A stretch of 64,000 nucleotides of DNA from CAWALV01 sp963782965. Lineage in GTDB: Bacteria > Actinomycetota > Actinomycetes > Acidothermales > Acidothermaceae. The DNA lies in assembly GCA_963782965.1 (NCBI GenBank), contig CAWALV010000002.1, positions 620,001 to 684,000 on the forward strand, in the 5' to 3' direction. Position numbers and translations under genes: made by a program. The first letter of the stretch is position 1. The number at the start of each line of letters is the position of its first letter. Shown piece after piece: positions 27,629 to 36,486 of the stretch. Below the pieces are notes generated by a model. It made no database searches, had not been told where the DNA came from, and saw nothing but the letters and a program-made list of their open reading frames with translations.

Positions 27629-28888
27629 ATGGCCCCGGTGGGCACGGCCACCATCCTGCATGCAGATCTCGACGCCTTCTACGCGTCCGTCGAGCAACTG
27701 CTCGATCCCGCGCTGCGCGGGCGTCCGATCGCGGTCGGCGGTGGGGTCGTTCTTGCGGCGTCCTACGAAGCTCGCGCGTTCGGCGTGCGCGGTGGCATGG
27801 CGGGGTGGCGAGCACGCCGACTCTGCCCGCAGCTGCGTTTCGTCGGCGGCCACTTTCGCGAATACCAAAGACTTGCCGACCAGGTCATGGCTGTCTTTCG
27901 CGACTTCACGCCGGTGGTCGAGCGCATCTCGATCGACGAAGCCTTCCTTGACGTCCGTGGCGCTGTGCACCTGTTCGGAGCGCCGGCGGTGATCGCCGGC
28001 GACATCCGGCGTCGGGTACGCCATGAGGTCGGCCTGCCGGTCTCCGTCGGAGTCGCGTCGACCAAGCACCTTGCCAAGATCGCCTCGCAGGTCGCCAAGC
28101 CCGACGGGCTCCTGGTCGTCGAACCCGGCCGCGAGCAGGAGTTCCTCGAACCGCTGCCGGTCGAGCTCATCTGGGGTGTCGGCCCGGCAGTAGCCGCGCG
28201 GCTGGCCGACGCGGGCATTCGCACGATCGGCGACCTCGCCGCGAGCCGACCCACCCTTCTCGAGCACCTCGTCGGCAAGGCCGTGGGCGGCAAGCTGGCC
28301 GCACTGGCGGTGAACTCCGACCCGCGCCGGATCGAGGGTGCTCGGCGCGCGTCGTCCGTCGGTGCGCAAGCTGCGTTGGGCCGCCAGCGGGTGACGGCCG
28401 AACTGGTGCGCAACACGTCGGGATACCTCGCCGACCGGGTTGCTGGGCGGTTGCGCGCAGCCGGCCGGGCCGGCCGCACGGTCAGTGTGCGGGTGCGCTT
28501 CGCCGGCTACCGATCGGTGACGCGCTCGGTCACCCTGCCCGTCGCCATCTCCGCCACTCTCACCCTTGCCGAAGTCGCGACCGAACTCGTGACCACCGCG
28601 TTTCGCGATCACCCCGAGCAACGAGAGGTGACCCTGCTCGCGATTTCGGTCTCGAACCTGGTCGACGAGACTGCGCTCCAGCTCGAGCTGCCGGTAGGGC
28701 TGGACGCCGACCGACGGCGCCCGGGCACGCCGGCCGGCGCGGCCCGATGGCGGGTCGATCGCTCCGTCGACGACGTGCGCCGTCGCTTCGGTCGGGCCGC
28801 CGTCGGATATGCCGGTGTTCTGCTGTCGCAGGTTGGCCACGTGCCCGAGGAGTTCCGCGAACTCGCCGAGCGAGATTCGCACGAGTGA
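27629..28888 (+). CDS. dinB: DNA polymerase IV (DinB)
   Basis: A 419-residue Y-family translesion polymerase. Catalytic motifs are visible: HADLDAFYASVEQ near residue 12 (metal Asp), ASYEARAFGVRGGM near residue 50, and RISIDEAFLDV near residue 105 (Asp-Glu pair), followed by GVASTKHLAKIAS, a helix-hairpin-helix region (WGVGPAVAARL) and a little-finger domain. The C-terminus lacks an obvious beta-clamp-binding motif. ATG 27629 was chosen because the catalytic start follows 11 residues later and the SOS box is directly upstream. Confidence 0.93.
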   Translation: MAPVGTATILHADLDAFYASVEQLLDPALRGRPIAVGGGVVLAASYEARAFGVRGGMAGWRARRLCPQLRFVGGHFREYQRLADQVMAVFRDFTPVVERISIDEAFLDVRGAVHLFGAPAVIAGDIRRRVRHEVGLPVSVGVASTKHLAKIASQVAKPDGLLVVEPGREQEFLEPLPVELIWGVGPAVAARLADAGIRTIGDLAASRPTLLEHLVGKAVGGKLAALAVNSDPRRIEGARRASSVGAQAALGRQRVTAELVRNTSGYLADRVAGRLRAAGRAGRTVSVRVRFAGYRSVTRSVTLPVAISATLTLAEVATELVTTAFRDHPEQREVTLLAISVSNLVDETALQLELPVGLDADRRRPGTPAGAARWRVDRSVDDVRRRFGRAAVGYAGVLLSQVGHVPEEFRELAERDSHE

Positions 28889-29367
28889 CGCATGCGGGGC
28901 CGTTCGGTCGCCGGTCGTGAGTAACGATTCGGCTACGTCGGCAACCGACGGGGCCGTTCACGGCGTCAACATGGGCAAGTGACCGCGCAGCGGAGGAGGC
29001 CGCGTTGACCCTGACAGCGATCCGAGTCGAGCAGCGCCGTGCGCGCGCCCGTACTCGCGCCGTCGTCGTGCAACGTCGCCTTCAACGTGACGGCCGAGCC
29101 CACCGAGAGACCGCAAGCTCGTCCCCGGCAAGAACTGCGGTGCCGGGCCGCTCCCGTACTGCCGTGCCGGGCCGCAACAGCTGAATCGATTCCCGGGTGC
29201 CGCCCGCCCAGTGGTTCTCGCAACTCGGCCGTTGTATGCGGATACAAATTGTTGTAGCGCAATACAACGGCCCTTCGACGATGCCCGCCAGCAGCGAATG
29301 TGAAAGGCCGGTCGCGGGGGAGGCAGGCATTGCGGTCGTTGCGTGGAGCCTGCGTACCATCGTTGGT
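28889..29367. other. 479-bp gap between dinB and the AraC-type gene
   Basis: No convincing gene is seen. The right part contains two tandem dyads (29232-29267). An open frame extends upstream of the AraC-type start through this gap, but the segment is low in family resemblance and runs through the operators, so I treat it as untranslated. The left part looks like plain intergenic DNA. Confidence 0.5.
29232..29267. promoter_or_regulatory. Tandem dyad operator TTGTA-N6-TACAA
   Basis: Two copies of the dyad TTGTA-N6-TACAA lie at 29232-29247 and 29252-29267, centres 20 bp apart, about two helical turns on the same DNA face. They are embedded in a larger inverted repeat, GGCCGTTGTAT (29227-29237) and ATACAACGGCC (29262-29272). 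Local AT content is much higher than the surroundings. The site is 100 bp upstream of the AraC-type regulator and likely controls it and the VOC gene; the binding protein is unknown. Confidence 0.65.
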
Positions 29368-29778
29368 GTGACGCCTGAGGAACTCGCCGACCTCGCGCAC
29401 CTGCGTCGGGCCCGCGACCTCATGGACCGCGACTACGCGCAGCCCCTCGACGTCCCGACCATGGCGCGTGCCGCTCTCATGTCGCCGGCCCATTTCGCGC
29501 GCAAGTTCCGCGCGACCTACGGTGAGACGCCGTACTCCTATCTCATGACCCGCCGCATCGAGCGCGCGAAGGCCCTTCTGCGCCAGGGCATGTCGGTGAC
29601 CGATACCTGCATGTCGGTCGGGTGCACCTCGCTCGGGTCGTTCAGTTCGCGGTTCACCGAGATCGTCGGTGAGACGCCGTCGCAGTATCGCGCGCGCGAC
29701 CACAGCGAGCTCGAAGGTGTGCCGTCGTGCGTGAGCATGGTCGCGACGCGACCACGCCGGACGCCGGCCACCGTCTGA
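29368..29778 (+). CDS. AraC-family transcriptional regulator (DNA-binding domain only)
   Basis: About 136 residues containing only the two-helix-turn-helix AraC domain: LDVPTMARAALMSPAHFARKFRATYGETPYSYL, then MTRRIERAKALLRQGMSVTDTC and SLGSFSSRFTEIVGETPSQYR. There is no N-terminal effector domain. GTG 29368 gives a start a few residues before the conserved domain; longer versions are possible. The following VOC gene, 51 bases downstream, is the likely regulated partner, a common AraC/VOC arrangement in actinobacteria. Confidence 0.85.
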   Translation: MTPEELADLAHLRRARDLMDRDYAQPLDVPTMARAALMSPAHFARKFRATYGETPYSYLMTRRIERAKALLRQGMSVTDTCMSVGCTSLGSFSSRFTEIVGETPSQYRARDHSELEGVPSCVSMVATRPRRTPATV

Positions 29779-29829
29779 CGAGCAGGATCGAAGAAGCGCC
29801 GGCGGTGCGCGGCGGCCTAAGGTCAACGC

Positions 29830-30228
29830 ATGACAGTTGCCGTTTCTTCGATGTTCATTCCTGTGCACGACCCTGACGCGGCGCTCGGCTTCTATCGCGA
29901 TGCTCTGGGCCTGGAGGTGCGCATGGACGTCGCGTCCGAAGGCTTTCGCTGGGTCACGGTCGGCGCCCCGGGTCAGGACGTCGGCATCGTGTTGTTCCAG
30001 CCGCATGGCGGTCGTTCACAGGCAGAGGGCGATGCCCTCCTTGCGCTGGTGACACAGGGATCTTTGCAGGCGGCGATATTCCGGTGCGACGACCTCGACG
30101 CCACCTTCGAAAAGGTTCGAGCGTCGGGCGCCGAAGTGCTCCAGGAGCCGGCGTCACAGCCATGGGGCGCCCGCGACTGTGCGTTTCGCGACCCCTCCGG
30201 AAACCTGGTCCGCATCGCGCAGGCCTGA
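29830..30228 (+). CDS. VOC family protein
   Basis: A 132-residue glyoxalase-fold protein: FIPVHDPDAALGFYRDALGLEVRMD, VTVGAPGQDVGIVLFQP and the closing GARDCAFRDPSGNLVRIAQ. Proteins of this type handle small electrophiles, aromatic substrates or antibiotics; the metal ligands cannot be assigned securely. It follows the AraC-type regulator on the same strand. Confidence 0.87.
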   Translation: MTVAVSSMFIPVHDPDAALGFYRDALGLEVRMDVASEGFRWVTVGAPGQDVGIVLFQPHGGRSQAEGDALLALVTQGSLQAAIFRCDDLDATFEKVRASGAEVLQEPASQPWGARDCAFRDPSGNLVRIAQA

Positions 30229-30250
30229 CGGCGGCGCGCTGCCCGTCGTC

Positions 30251-32536
30251 CTATTCGTTGCGGGCGATCTCCGGGCCGGTGAGCCGGTTCAGCAGGGGCA
30301 GGGTCGAGGCGATGACGGCCATCGACGCGACGAGGCCGACCGCGATGACGACGTAGTAGCCGAGTCCCGGTGCCTGCAGCGTCTCTTTGAGTTGTGCCCG
30401 CAGGAAGAGGTGGGCAGCGAGGAACCCGGCACCGATCGACACGGCAGCGGTGATGAGCATCGGCGCGCCGGCCTCGAGGCCGATCACGCGCCGGAGCATC
30501 CCGAGCGGCGCCCCGGTAAGGCGGAGCAGGCTGAACGGCTTCTTTCGCTCCGCGAGCCCGCCGGCGATGCTCACCGCGAGGCTGCAGCCGGCGATCGGCA
30601 GGCTCGTCAAGATGACGACCTCGGCCAGGCGCTGGTAATCATCGAGCAGCTGGGTGCCGTTGGCTCGAATCTCGGCAATGGTCTGCGGGGCGAAGGTCGT
30701 CGGCAGGGCGAGATCGAGGACCGTTCTGGCTCGCTCGATCGCGCTCGCGGATCCGTTGGTTCCCACCACGACGCTGTCGATGCGCAGGGTGCGCAGCTGC
30801 GCGGCGGGGACGTCGGCTGCTCGCCACGTGATGTCGGGCATCTGCGATCGGCTCACGAACCCGCCGCCGTAGTCGGGGGCGATGTTCACCGTGGTCGCGC
30901 CCGGTGGGCAGTGCCCAAGGGCCGGGACGCCGGCCAGCTCGGCGCACGACACCAGATCCTCGAACGCCTGGAACTGGAATTGGCCCGGCGCGCCTGGTCC
31001 GGGAGGCGGCGGCGGTTGCACCGGCCGGGATCGTATGACAGCGACGCCGGTGACACCACCGATCGCGGTCAGCTTCGCCGTCACATCGGCCGGAATGGTG
31101 TCGATGGGCTCCACCTGCGGTCCCCCGACCATGTCGACGACGGTGCCGGCCGACGCGGCGTCGAGGTTGGCCTTGCCCCCGCTGTAGGCCGCGATCGTGG
31201 TGATGACGCCGGTCGCGCACGTTCCGACGAAGACCGCGAGCACCAAACCACTGATCGCCCGGAAGCCGGCCTTGGGGTTGTCGGCGAGCCGGCGTGCGGC
31301 CACGAGGGTGGCGGGCCGGTTCGCGCGGCGGACGAGCAGCCGCGAGCCGAGCATCGTCAGCCACGGCCCGGCGATCACCAGACCGGACATCATCAGCAGG
31401 ATGCCGGCCAGGAACACGACGGCTTCGAGGGTGCTGTTGGCGTTCCGGCCGGCGCCGATGTACCGCACGTAGGCGAAGTATCCGAGTTCGGCGACGCCCG
31501 CGAGCAGCGGGATCACTCGCCATGCGTGGGGCGGGCTCGGGGTGACCCGCCGGCTCACACCGAGGGGGGAGATGTTCACCCGGCGGAGGGCGAAACGGGC
31601 CGTGACCGCGGCGCCGATCGGGATACCGAGCGCCACGAGCAGGATGTCGGGCGCGGTCAGCGACAGATCGCTGGTGAAGAACCGGTCGCCGGTGAACGGG
31701 ATCGCCGCGATCTCTGGACGCAACGCGAAGAACAGCCCGAAGCCGCCGACGACGCCGACGACCGTGGCCAGCGCCGACTCGACAGTGGCGACCGTCGCCA
31801 CTTGCCTCGGTGTGGCCCCGACCAGGCGCATGGCTGCAAAGCGCTGTTCGCGGCGCGCGGCTGCCAGGCGGGTGGCGCCACCGATGAACACGAGTACCGG
31901 AAACAGCAGGGCGGCAGCCACCACGGAGAGGATGAGGATGATGCCGTTCGCGTCGGTGCCGACACCGAGAGCGCAGTCGCTACTGCAGCTACTGGGCACC
32001 GTGGTGCTGATGGCGCTGACCTGCTGGGCACCGCGGGTATGGGAGAGCGTGGCCACGCTGTCGCCGACGACGATGACCAGCGAGTCGGGCGACGGCAGCG
32101 CCGCCGAACCGATCGTGCCGACCTGCGTGCCGGGATAACGGTCGGCGAGTTGCGCGGCGGGTGCCTCCCGCAACAGCTTGGCGAGGGCGGGGGATGCGTA
32201 GAACTCCCCAGCTGCGGGCAGCTTCGGGATCCCCGGTGGGACAGGCGATGCCGCACCGGTTGCCGCGACGTCGACCCGCCCGATCTGTTGGCCTTGGTAG
32301 TAGTCGGCGCTCAATCGCCACCACAGGGGGTCGCTGTTCGCTGCCGGCGCGCTCGAAGGGGCGTAGCCGGTTTCCAGCCAGGCGTAGCGAGCGTTCTGGT
32401 TGTTGACGGCGTTGAGTCCGGCAAGAGTGGCGAGCAACAAGCCGGTGCCGACGGCCACGGCGGTCGCGATCAACGAGAGCCGGGTGACGGCTTCACGCCC
32501 GCCGGCCAGCGCCAACCGCAGTGCCAGGCGGATCAC
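30251..32536 (-). CDS. FtsX-like ABC transporter permease (module 1)
   Basis: A 761-residue permease of the MacB/FtsX type. An N-terminal helix (ATAVAVGTGLLLATLAGL) is followed by a large extracytoplasmic domain, then membrane clusters with LLFPVLVFIGGATRLAAARREQRFAAMRLVGAT (near residue 215) and a second copy, VSIAGGLAERKKPFSLLRLTGAPLGMLRRVIGLE, near the end. Such systems export peptides or lipids, or transmit force across the membrane. The start overlaps the ATPase stop, so it is last in a PadR-ATPase-permease operon. Confidence 0.85.
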   Translation of the reverse strand: MIRLALRLALAGGREAVTRLSLIATAVAVGTGLLLATLAGLNAVNNQNARYAWLETGYAPSSAPAANSDPLWWRLSADYYQGQQIGRVDVAATGAASPVPPGIPKLPAAGEFYASPALAKLLREAPAAQLADRYPGTQVGTIGSAALPSPDSLVIVVGDSVATLSHTRGAQQVSAISTTVPSSCSSDCALGVGTDANGIILILSVVAAALLFPVLVFIGGATRLAAARREQRFAAMRLVGATPRQVATVATVESALATVVGVVGGFGLFFALRPEIAAIPFTGDRFFTSDLSLTAPDILLVALGIPIGAAVTARFALRRVNISPLGVSRRVTPSPPHAWRVIPLLAGVAELGYFAYVRYIGAGRNANSTLEAVVFLAGILLMMSGLVIAGPWLTMLGSRLLVRRANRPATLVAARRLADNPKAGFRAISGLVLAVFVGTCATGVITTIAAYSGGKANLDAASAGTVVDMVGGPQVEPIDTIPADVTAKLTAIGGVTGVAVIRSRPVQPPPPPGPGAPGQFQFQAFEDLVSCAELAGVPALGHCPPGATTVNIAPDYGGGFVSRSQMPDITWRAADVPAAQLRTLRIDSVVVGTNGSASAIERARTVLDLALPTTFAPQTIAEIRANGTQLLDDYQRLAEVVILTSLPIAGCSLAVSIAGGLAERKKPFSLLRLTGAPLGMLRRVIGLEAGAPMLITAAVSIGAGFLAAHLFLRAQLKETLQAPGLGYYVVIAVGLVASMAVIASTLPLLNRLTGPEIARNE

Positions 32537-33255
32537 ACGACGATCCGGTCGCCGGACATGCTGGTCACCTTGCCGTCGCGGACCATCACCGCACGGTCGG
32601 CGTAGGCGGCGACTCGTGGCTCGTGCGTGACGAGGATGACCGTGGTGCCTTGCTCCTTCGCGGCGGCCGAGAGCAACTCCATGACGTGCTCGCCCGTCAA
32701 CGAGTCGAGAGAGCCGGTCGGCTCGTCGGCGAACACGACCTCTGGCCGCCCGACGAGGCCTCGGCCCAAGGCGACTCGTTGGGCCTCTCCTCCGGACAGT
32801 TCGCCGGAGCGCCGGCGTTGCAGCCCGTCGAGCTCGAGTCGTTCGAACCAGGTGCGGGCCTTGGCCAGTGCTTCCGCTCGGCGGACGCCGGCCAACAGCA
32901 GCGGTAGCGCGATGTTCTCCTCGGCGGTCAGCTCCGGGACCAGCTGGCCGAACTGGAATACGAAACCGAACCGGTCACGTCGCAGGGCGCTGCGCGCCGC
33001 CTCGCCGAGCAGGTCGGTGCGGCGCCCCTCGAAATAGACCTCGCCGCTGCCGGGCGTCAAGATGCCGGCCAGGCAATGCAGCAACGTCGACTTTCCCGAC
33101 CCGGAGGGGCCCATCACTGCGACGATCTCGCCCGTGTCGACCGACAGGCTCGCGCCGCGCAATGCCGGGGTCGGCCCGAACGACAGATGGACGTCGCGTG
33201 CTTCGAGAAGGTGGCCGCCCAACTCGGGTTGCGCCGGCCGGCCGGTCGCCGTCAC
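32533..33255 (-). CDS. ABC transporter ATP-binding protein (module 1)
   Basis: A 240-residue ATPase of the MacB/LolD class, partner of the adjacent FtsX-like permease. Walker A GPSGSGKST near residue 50, Q-loop FQFGQLVPELTAEEN, signature LSGGEAQRVALGR and Walker B VVFADEPTGSLDS are all present, followed by the conserved switch His in ILVTHE. It overlaps the PadR gene and the permease gene by four bases each. Confidence 0.93.
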   Translation of the reverse strand: MTATGRPAQPELGGHLLEARDVHLSFGPTPALRGASLSVDTGEIVAVMGPSGSGKSTLLHCLAGILTPGSGEVYFEGRRTDLLGEAARSALRRDRFGFVFQFGQLVPELTAEENIALPLLLAGVRRAEALAKARTWFERLELDGLQRRRSGELSGGEAQRVALGRGLVGRPEVVFADEPTGSLDSLTGEHVMELLSAAAKEQGTTVILVTHEPRVAAYADRAVMVRDGKVTSMSGDRIVV

Positions 33256-33776
33256 GGCCGCACCTGCTTCGCCAAGGCGTCGAGGCGGGCAGCGGTCAGG
33301 TCGATCCAGCGCAAGTCGGCCTCGAGGTGGAAGAGGCCGTGGTCGGCGAGCAACGCGTCGACCGTGGTGCCGGTTCGCTTGAGCTCGGTGAGTTCGCGCA
33401 TGCGTTGCAGGTGCGCCGCCCGCTGGATGTCCAGATACGCCTCAGCCGAGCGGTCGGTCATGAGCGCGAGCACGACCTTGGCGAACAGCACGGTCTGCAG
33501 ATGCGGTTCGGGCTCTACGGGCTCGGCCAGCCACGCTTCGACCTCGCTCACGCCCTGCTCGGTGATGACGTACCGCTTGCGCTCCGGCCCGGCGCCGGGC
33601 TCGGGGTCACCGACCTCGACCCTGCCATCCCGGGCCAACCGCGCCAGCGTCGCGTACACCTGCCCGAAAGGTAGCGGCTTGCCCCTCCCGAAGTAGGCGT
33701 CGTAGTCGCGCTTGAGGTCGTAGCCGTGGCTGGGCGCGCGCTCGAGCAGGCCCAGCAGGGTCAGCGGAACTGTCAT
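33252..33776 (-). CDS. PadR-family transcriptional regulator (module 1)
   Basis: A 174-residue PadR regulator. The winged helix is visible as LTLLGLLERAPSHGYDLKRDYD and PLPFGQVYATLARLARDGRVEV, followed by a C-terminal dimerisation helix region (KVVLALMTDRSAEAYLDIQR). I start at ATG 33776; 12 residues further upstream are in frame but run into the operator. It heads the PadR-ATPase-permease operon and probably represses it, releasing when the transported compound binds. Confidence 0.9.
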   Translation of the reverse strand: MTVPLTLLGLLERAPSHGYDLKRDYDAYFGRGKPLPFGQVYATLARLARDGRVEVGDPEPGAGPERKRYVITEQGVSEVEAWLAEPVEPEPHLQTVLFAKVVLALMTDRSAEAYLDIQRAAHLQRMRELTELKRTGTTVDALLADHGLFHLEADLRWIDLTAARLDALAKQVRP

Positions 33777-33782
33777 GACCGA

Positions 33783-33803
33783 TGTATACATCGAGCGTAT
33801 ACA
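33783..33803. promoter_or_regulatory. Probable PadR operator of module 1
   Basis: TGTATACA at 33783-33790 and GTATACA at 33797-33803 form two near-identical palindromic half-sites, 14 bp centre to centre, six bases upstream of the PadR start. The local AT content is far above background. PadR proteins commonly bind such short ATGTATACAT-like dyads over their own promoter. Assignment to this PadR is inference from position. Confidence 0.6.
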
Positions 33804-33828
33804 CCGGGTCAATACCGTTCTGAGGCTG

Positions 33829-36360
33829 TTAGTTCAGGCCGCCGAGGATCGCGCCGGTTGCCGCGTCGGGCAGCGCCGCAGGGCCACCGGCCACGACCAG
33901 GGTCGTCACGGTCGCTGCCGCTGCGTGCAAGTAGCTGTGCTGGTCGGCGTCGAGCGCGCCGCCGGAAGGCGCGGCGAGCAACATCGCCCAGCCCTGATGC
34001 GCGGCGTACGTCGCAGCGGCCAAGCCGTCGGGGAAATTCGCGCCGGTCGCGAGCACGATGCCGGTTGGTGCGGGCAACACGCCGGCCGCGACCTTCGCCG
34101 AGGTGGCATACCGGTCCGCGCCGACGACCGGCGACGCGCTCGGGTCCGCCGCCGCCGCCGGACCACCGATCGCGGTCACCGTCAGGCCGGGATGCGCGCG
34201 CAGCCAGGCGTCCGTCGCTGCAGACATCGTCGACCCGTTCGTCAGCAGGACGACGCCGTGGTTGATCGCGGCGGCGCCGGCCGCCGATTCGGCGTCCGCG
34301 AAGTTCAGGCCGGTCGCGAGGTAGGCACTGCTCACCGTCGTCCTCGCGGCGACGGCGTCGGCCACCGCGATCGCCGTCGTGTAGCGGTCGGCCCCGGCGA
34401 TCCGCTGCACCTGGTAGCCGAGCCCGGTCAGCGTCGCGACGACGTTGTCGCTCACGGCACGCACACCACCGAGGACGTCGACGACGCCGCCAGGTGCGAG
34501 CGTCGCCGTGATCGCCGACCGAGCCTCGGCAGACAATGCCGACGGAGTCGTCAGAACGAGCGGGCCGTCGAGCGTGGTCGCAAGCGGCGAACCGGTCAGC
34601 GCGTCGGCGTAGACATCGTCGCGGGCCAGGACGACCGCCTGCGCCGAGCCTGCTGTCGGGTAGCTCGCCTTGGCCAGCGCTGCTGCCGTCGCGTCGCGGT
34701 TGGCGCCGGCGATCCTGGACACCGCCACCTTGCCCGCCGTCACGAACAACGTGATGCTGTTCGCCGGGTAGTCGTAGCTGAAGGCGTTGCCGGTGATGAC
34801 CACCGGTGGGCCCGGCACGATCCTCGAAAGGTCGGCACCGCTGTAGGTGTAGGCACTCGCGGACGACGCCGAAACGCCGGTCGCTGTCAGCGTGCTCGTC
34901 AGAGCGTTGCTCGTCTTGTTGATGACCGCGATGGTGACCGCGCCATCGCTGCTGCGCTGCCCTGCGTAGACGGCGAGCTGGCTCTGATCGCTGCTCGTCG
35001 CCTGCACGCTGGTGTCGCCGAACCTGCTGCCCTGGCCGTCGTAGTTGCGGTAGATGCGAAACGCGAACGCACCCGGCTCGCTCGAACTCGGCGCTGACCA
35101 CAGCTGCGCGCGATCCACGCCTTCGCGACCGAAGATGCCGAGCACGTCGGCTTGCGCGAGAGCACCGTTCATCGACTCCAAGCCACCCCAGTTGTATTCG
35201 CTGATGGCAATCTTGGTGCCGGGGTAGTACTGCGCCACCCATTGCTTCATGCGCGGGATCAGGTCGACCGGGCCGAGTCCGAGGTCGCTGGTCCACGACT
35301 CGTCGGTGTAGGTCGGGTCCCACAACGCGCGGGTGGAGCGCAGCCGAAGAGCCTGCGTCGTGGCGCTTCCGGCGGTCGACAGCGCGACGGCACTTTCCTG
35401 CGGGTAGAAGTGCTCGTCGAAATAGTCGAGCAGCCGGACCGCGTGCTGTTGTTCGTACGTGTGGAACTGCTGCAGGTACCAGGCAGCCAACGGTAGGTCG
35501 CCGTGCGCCTGCTTGTCGGGGCCTTCCCCGCAGCCGCCCGGGTCGTCAGGTGCGTAGAAGTACGCACACCAACCCCAGTCGCCCGGCCCGTCGACCGCCG
35601 CGCTCGCGTCGGCGGTCTTGATGGCTTGCGCCGCCGCCAGACTCTTTTGCCACAGCTCGTCGTAGGTCAGCGGGCTCGGATGCACGTCGCGGTGCGTCGA
35701 GCTCCACAGCGTCGGTTCGTTGTCGATCTCGTAGGCCTGGACCCCGCCATGCGCTGCGTCTCCGAACGTCTGGACCAGGTGAGCGACCATCCCCTGTTCG
35801 AACGACGACCCGACAGCAATCGACGTGTCGGACGCCGCATTGCCGGTGATCGCCGTCCCTCCAGAGGTGACGCCGTTACCGCAGTCGGTATCCCACGGAT
35901 CAGTTGCTTGCTGCGGGCCGTACTTGGAGACCTTGAAACCGCAAGCGAACGGATGTGTCGACGGCGAGTTCTTCGACACCCAGCCGATCGCCGGAACGGT
36001 GACGACCGGGTTGGTGCCGTGAGCAAGGTCGGCTTTGACGAACGAGTCGAGCGACGTGCCCGCGACGATGTTCTCGAAGTAATAGTCGCTACCGGTGTTG
36101 TAGGTGTTGTTCTGGTAGTTGTACCGGCTGGTCGCGTTACCGCCCCACCGATCCGCGGTGAGGCCGAGCTCTTGCGCCAGCGACGCGTCGGCGTAGTTCA
36201 TGCCGTAGATGTCGGGGTTGATGGGGTGTCGGTTGGCGGTGACGTCGACGTTGAGCGCCGGCCCGGACGACGCCGAGCTGGCCGGCGCGGCGACACCGAG
36301 CAGGCCGGCACCGGTGAGGCTCAACGACGCGGCGAGGGCAAGCAACTTGCGAGGCGGCAT
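33829..36360 (-). CDS. Secreted GH44 glycosidase with three cell-wall-binding (type 2) repeats
   Basis: An 843-residue exported protein. Residues 1-31 are a signal peptide (MPPRKLLALAASLSL ... APASSAS). Residues about 35-530 match glycoside hydrolase family 44 (endoglucanase/xyloglucanase): HPINPDIYGMNYA, DRWGGNATSRYNY, the acid/base Glu215 in EIDNEP and the likely nucleophile Glu388 in ISEYNWGG. The C-terminus has three cell-wall-binding repeat 2 units, each starting like RIAGADRY (near 555, 650, 750). The enzyme is probably displayed on the cell surface. AAGGAG precedes ATG 36360; a longer frame upstream lacks this. Confidence 0.9.
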   Translation of the reverse strand: MPPRKLLALAASLSLTGAGLLGVAAPASSASSGPALNVDVTANRHPINPDIYGMNYADASLAQELGLTADRWGGNATSRYNYQNNTYNTGSDYYFENIVAGTSLDSFVKADLAHGTNPVVTVPAIGWVSKNSPSTHPFACGFKVSKYGPQQATDPWDTDCGNGVTSGGTAITGNAASDTSIAVGSSFEQGMVAHLVQTFGDAAHGGVQAYEIDNEPTLWSSTHRDVHPSPLTYDELWQKSLAAAQAIKTADASAAVDGPGDWGWCAYFYAPDDPGGCGEGPDKQAHGDLPLAAWYLQQFHTYEQQHAVRLLDYFDEHFYPQESAVALSTAGSATTQALRLRSTRALWDPTYTDESWTSDLGLGPVDLIPRMKQWVAQYYPGTKIAISEYNWGGLESMNGALAQADVLGIFGREGVDRAQLWSAPSSSEPGAFAFRIYRNYDGQGSRFGDTSVQATSSDQSQLAVYAGQRSSDGAVTIAVINKTSNALTSTLTATGVSASSASAYTYSGADLSRIVPGPPVVITGNAFSYDYPANSITLFVTAGKVAVSRIAGANRDATAAALAKASYPTAGSAQAVVLARDDVYADALTGSPLATTLDGPLVLTTPSALSAEARSAITATLAPGGVVDVLGGVRAVSDNVVATLTGLGYQVQRIAGADRYTTAIAVADAVAARTTVSSAYLATGLNFADAESAAGAAAINHGVVLLTNGSTMSAATDAWLRAHPGLTVTAIGGPAAAADPSASPVVGADRYATSAKVAAGVLPAPTGIVLATGANFPDGLAAATYAAHQGWAMLLAAPSGGALDADQHSYLHAAAATVTTLVVAGGPAALPDAATGAILGGLN

Positions 36361-36486
36361 CGAGACTCCTTGGGGCAAGGCCGCCGGCTCTGGCCCCCCA
36401 CCCGGGCTCAATGCGGTCACGCTACCCCGGTGAATGCGAACCCGGTGCGAACCAGTACATGATCACCCGCCCGGTCTAGCGGCTGA

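Noticed and set aside
30179..32605. A very long open frame antisense to the first FtsX-like permease.
   Set aside because: Its translation is Arg/Gly/Asp-rich with no motif, as expected for the complementary strand of a GC-rich gene; the minus-strand permease has clear family motifs.
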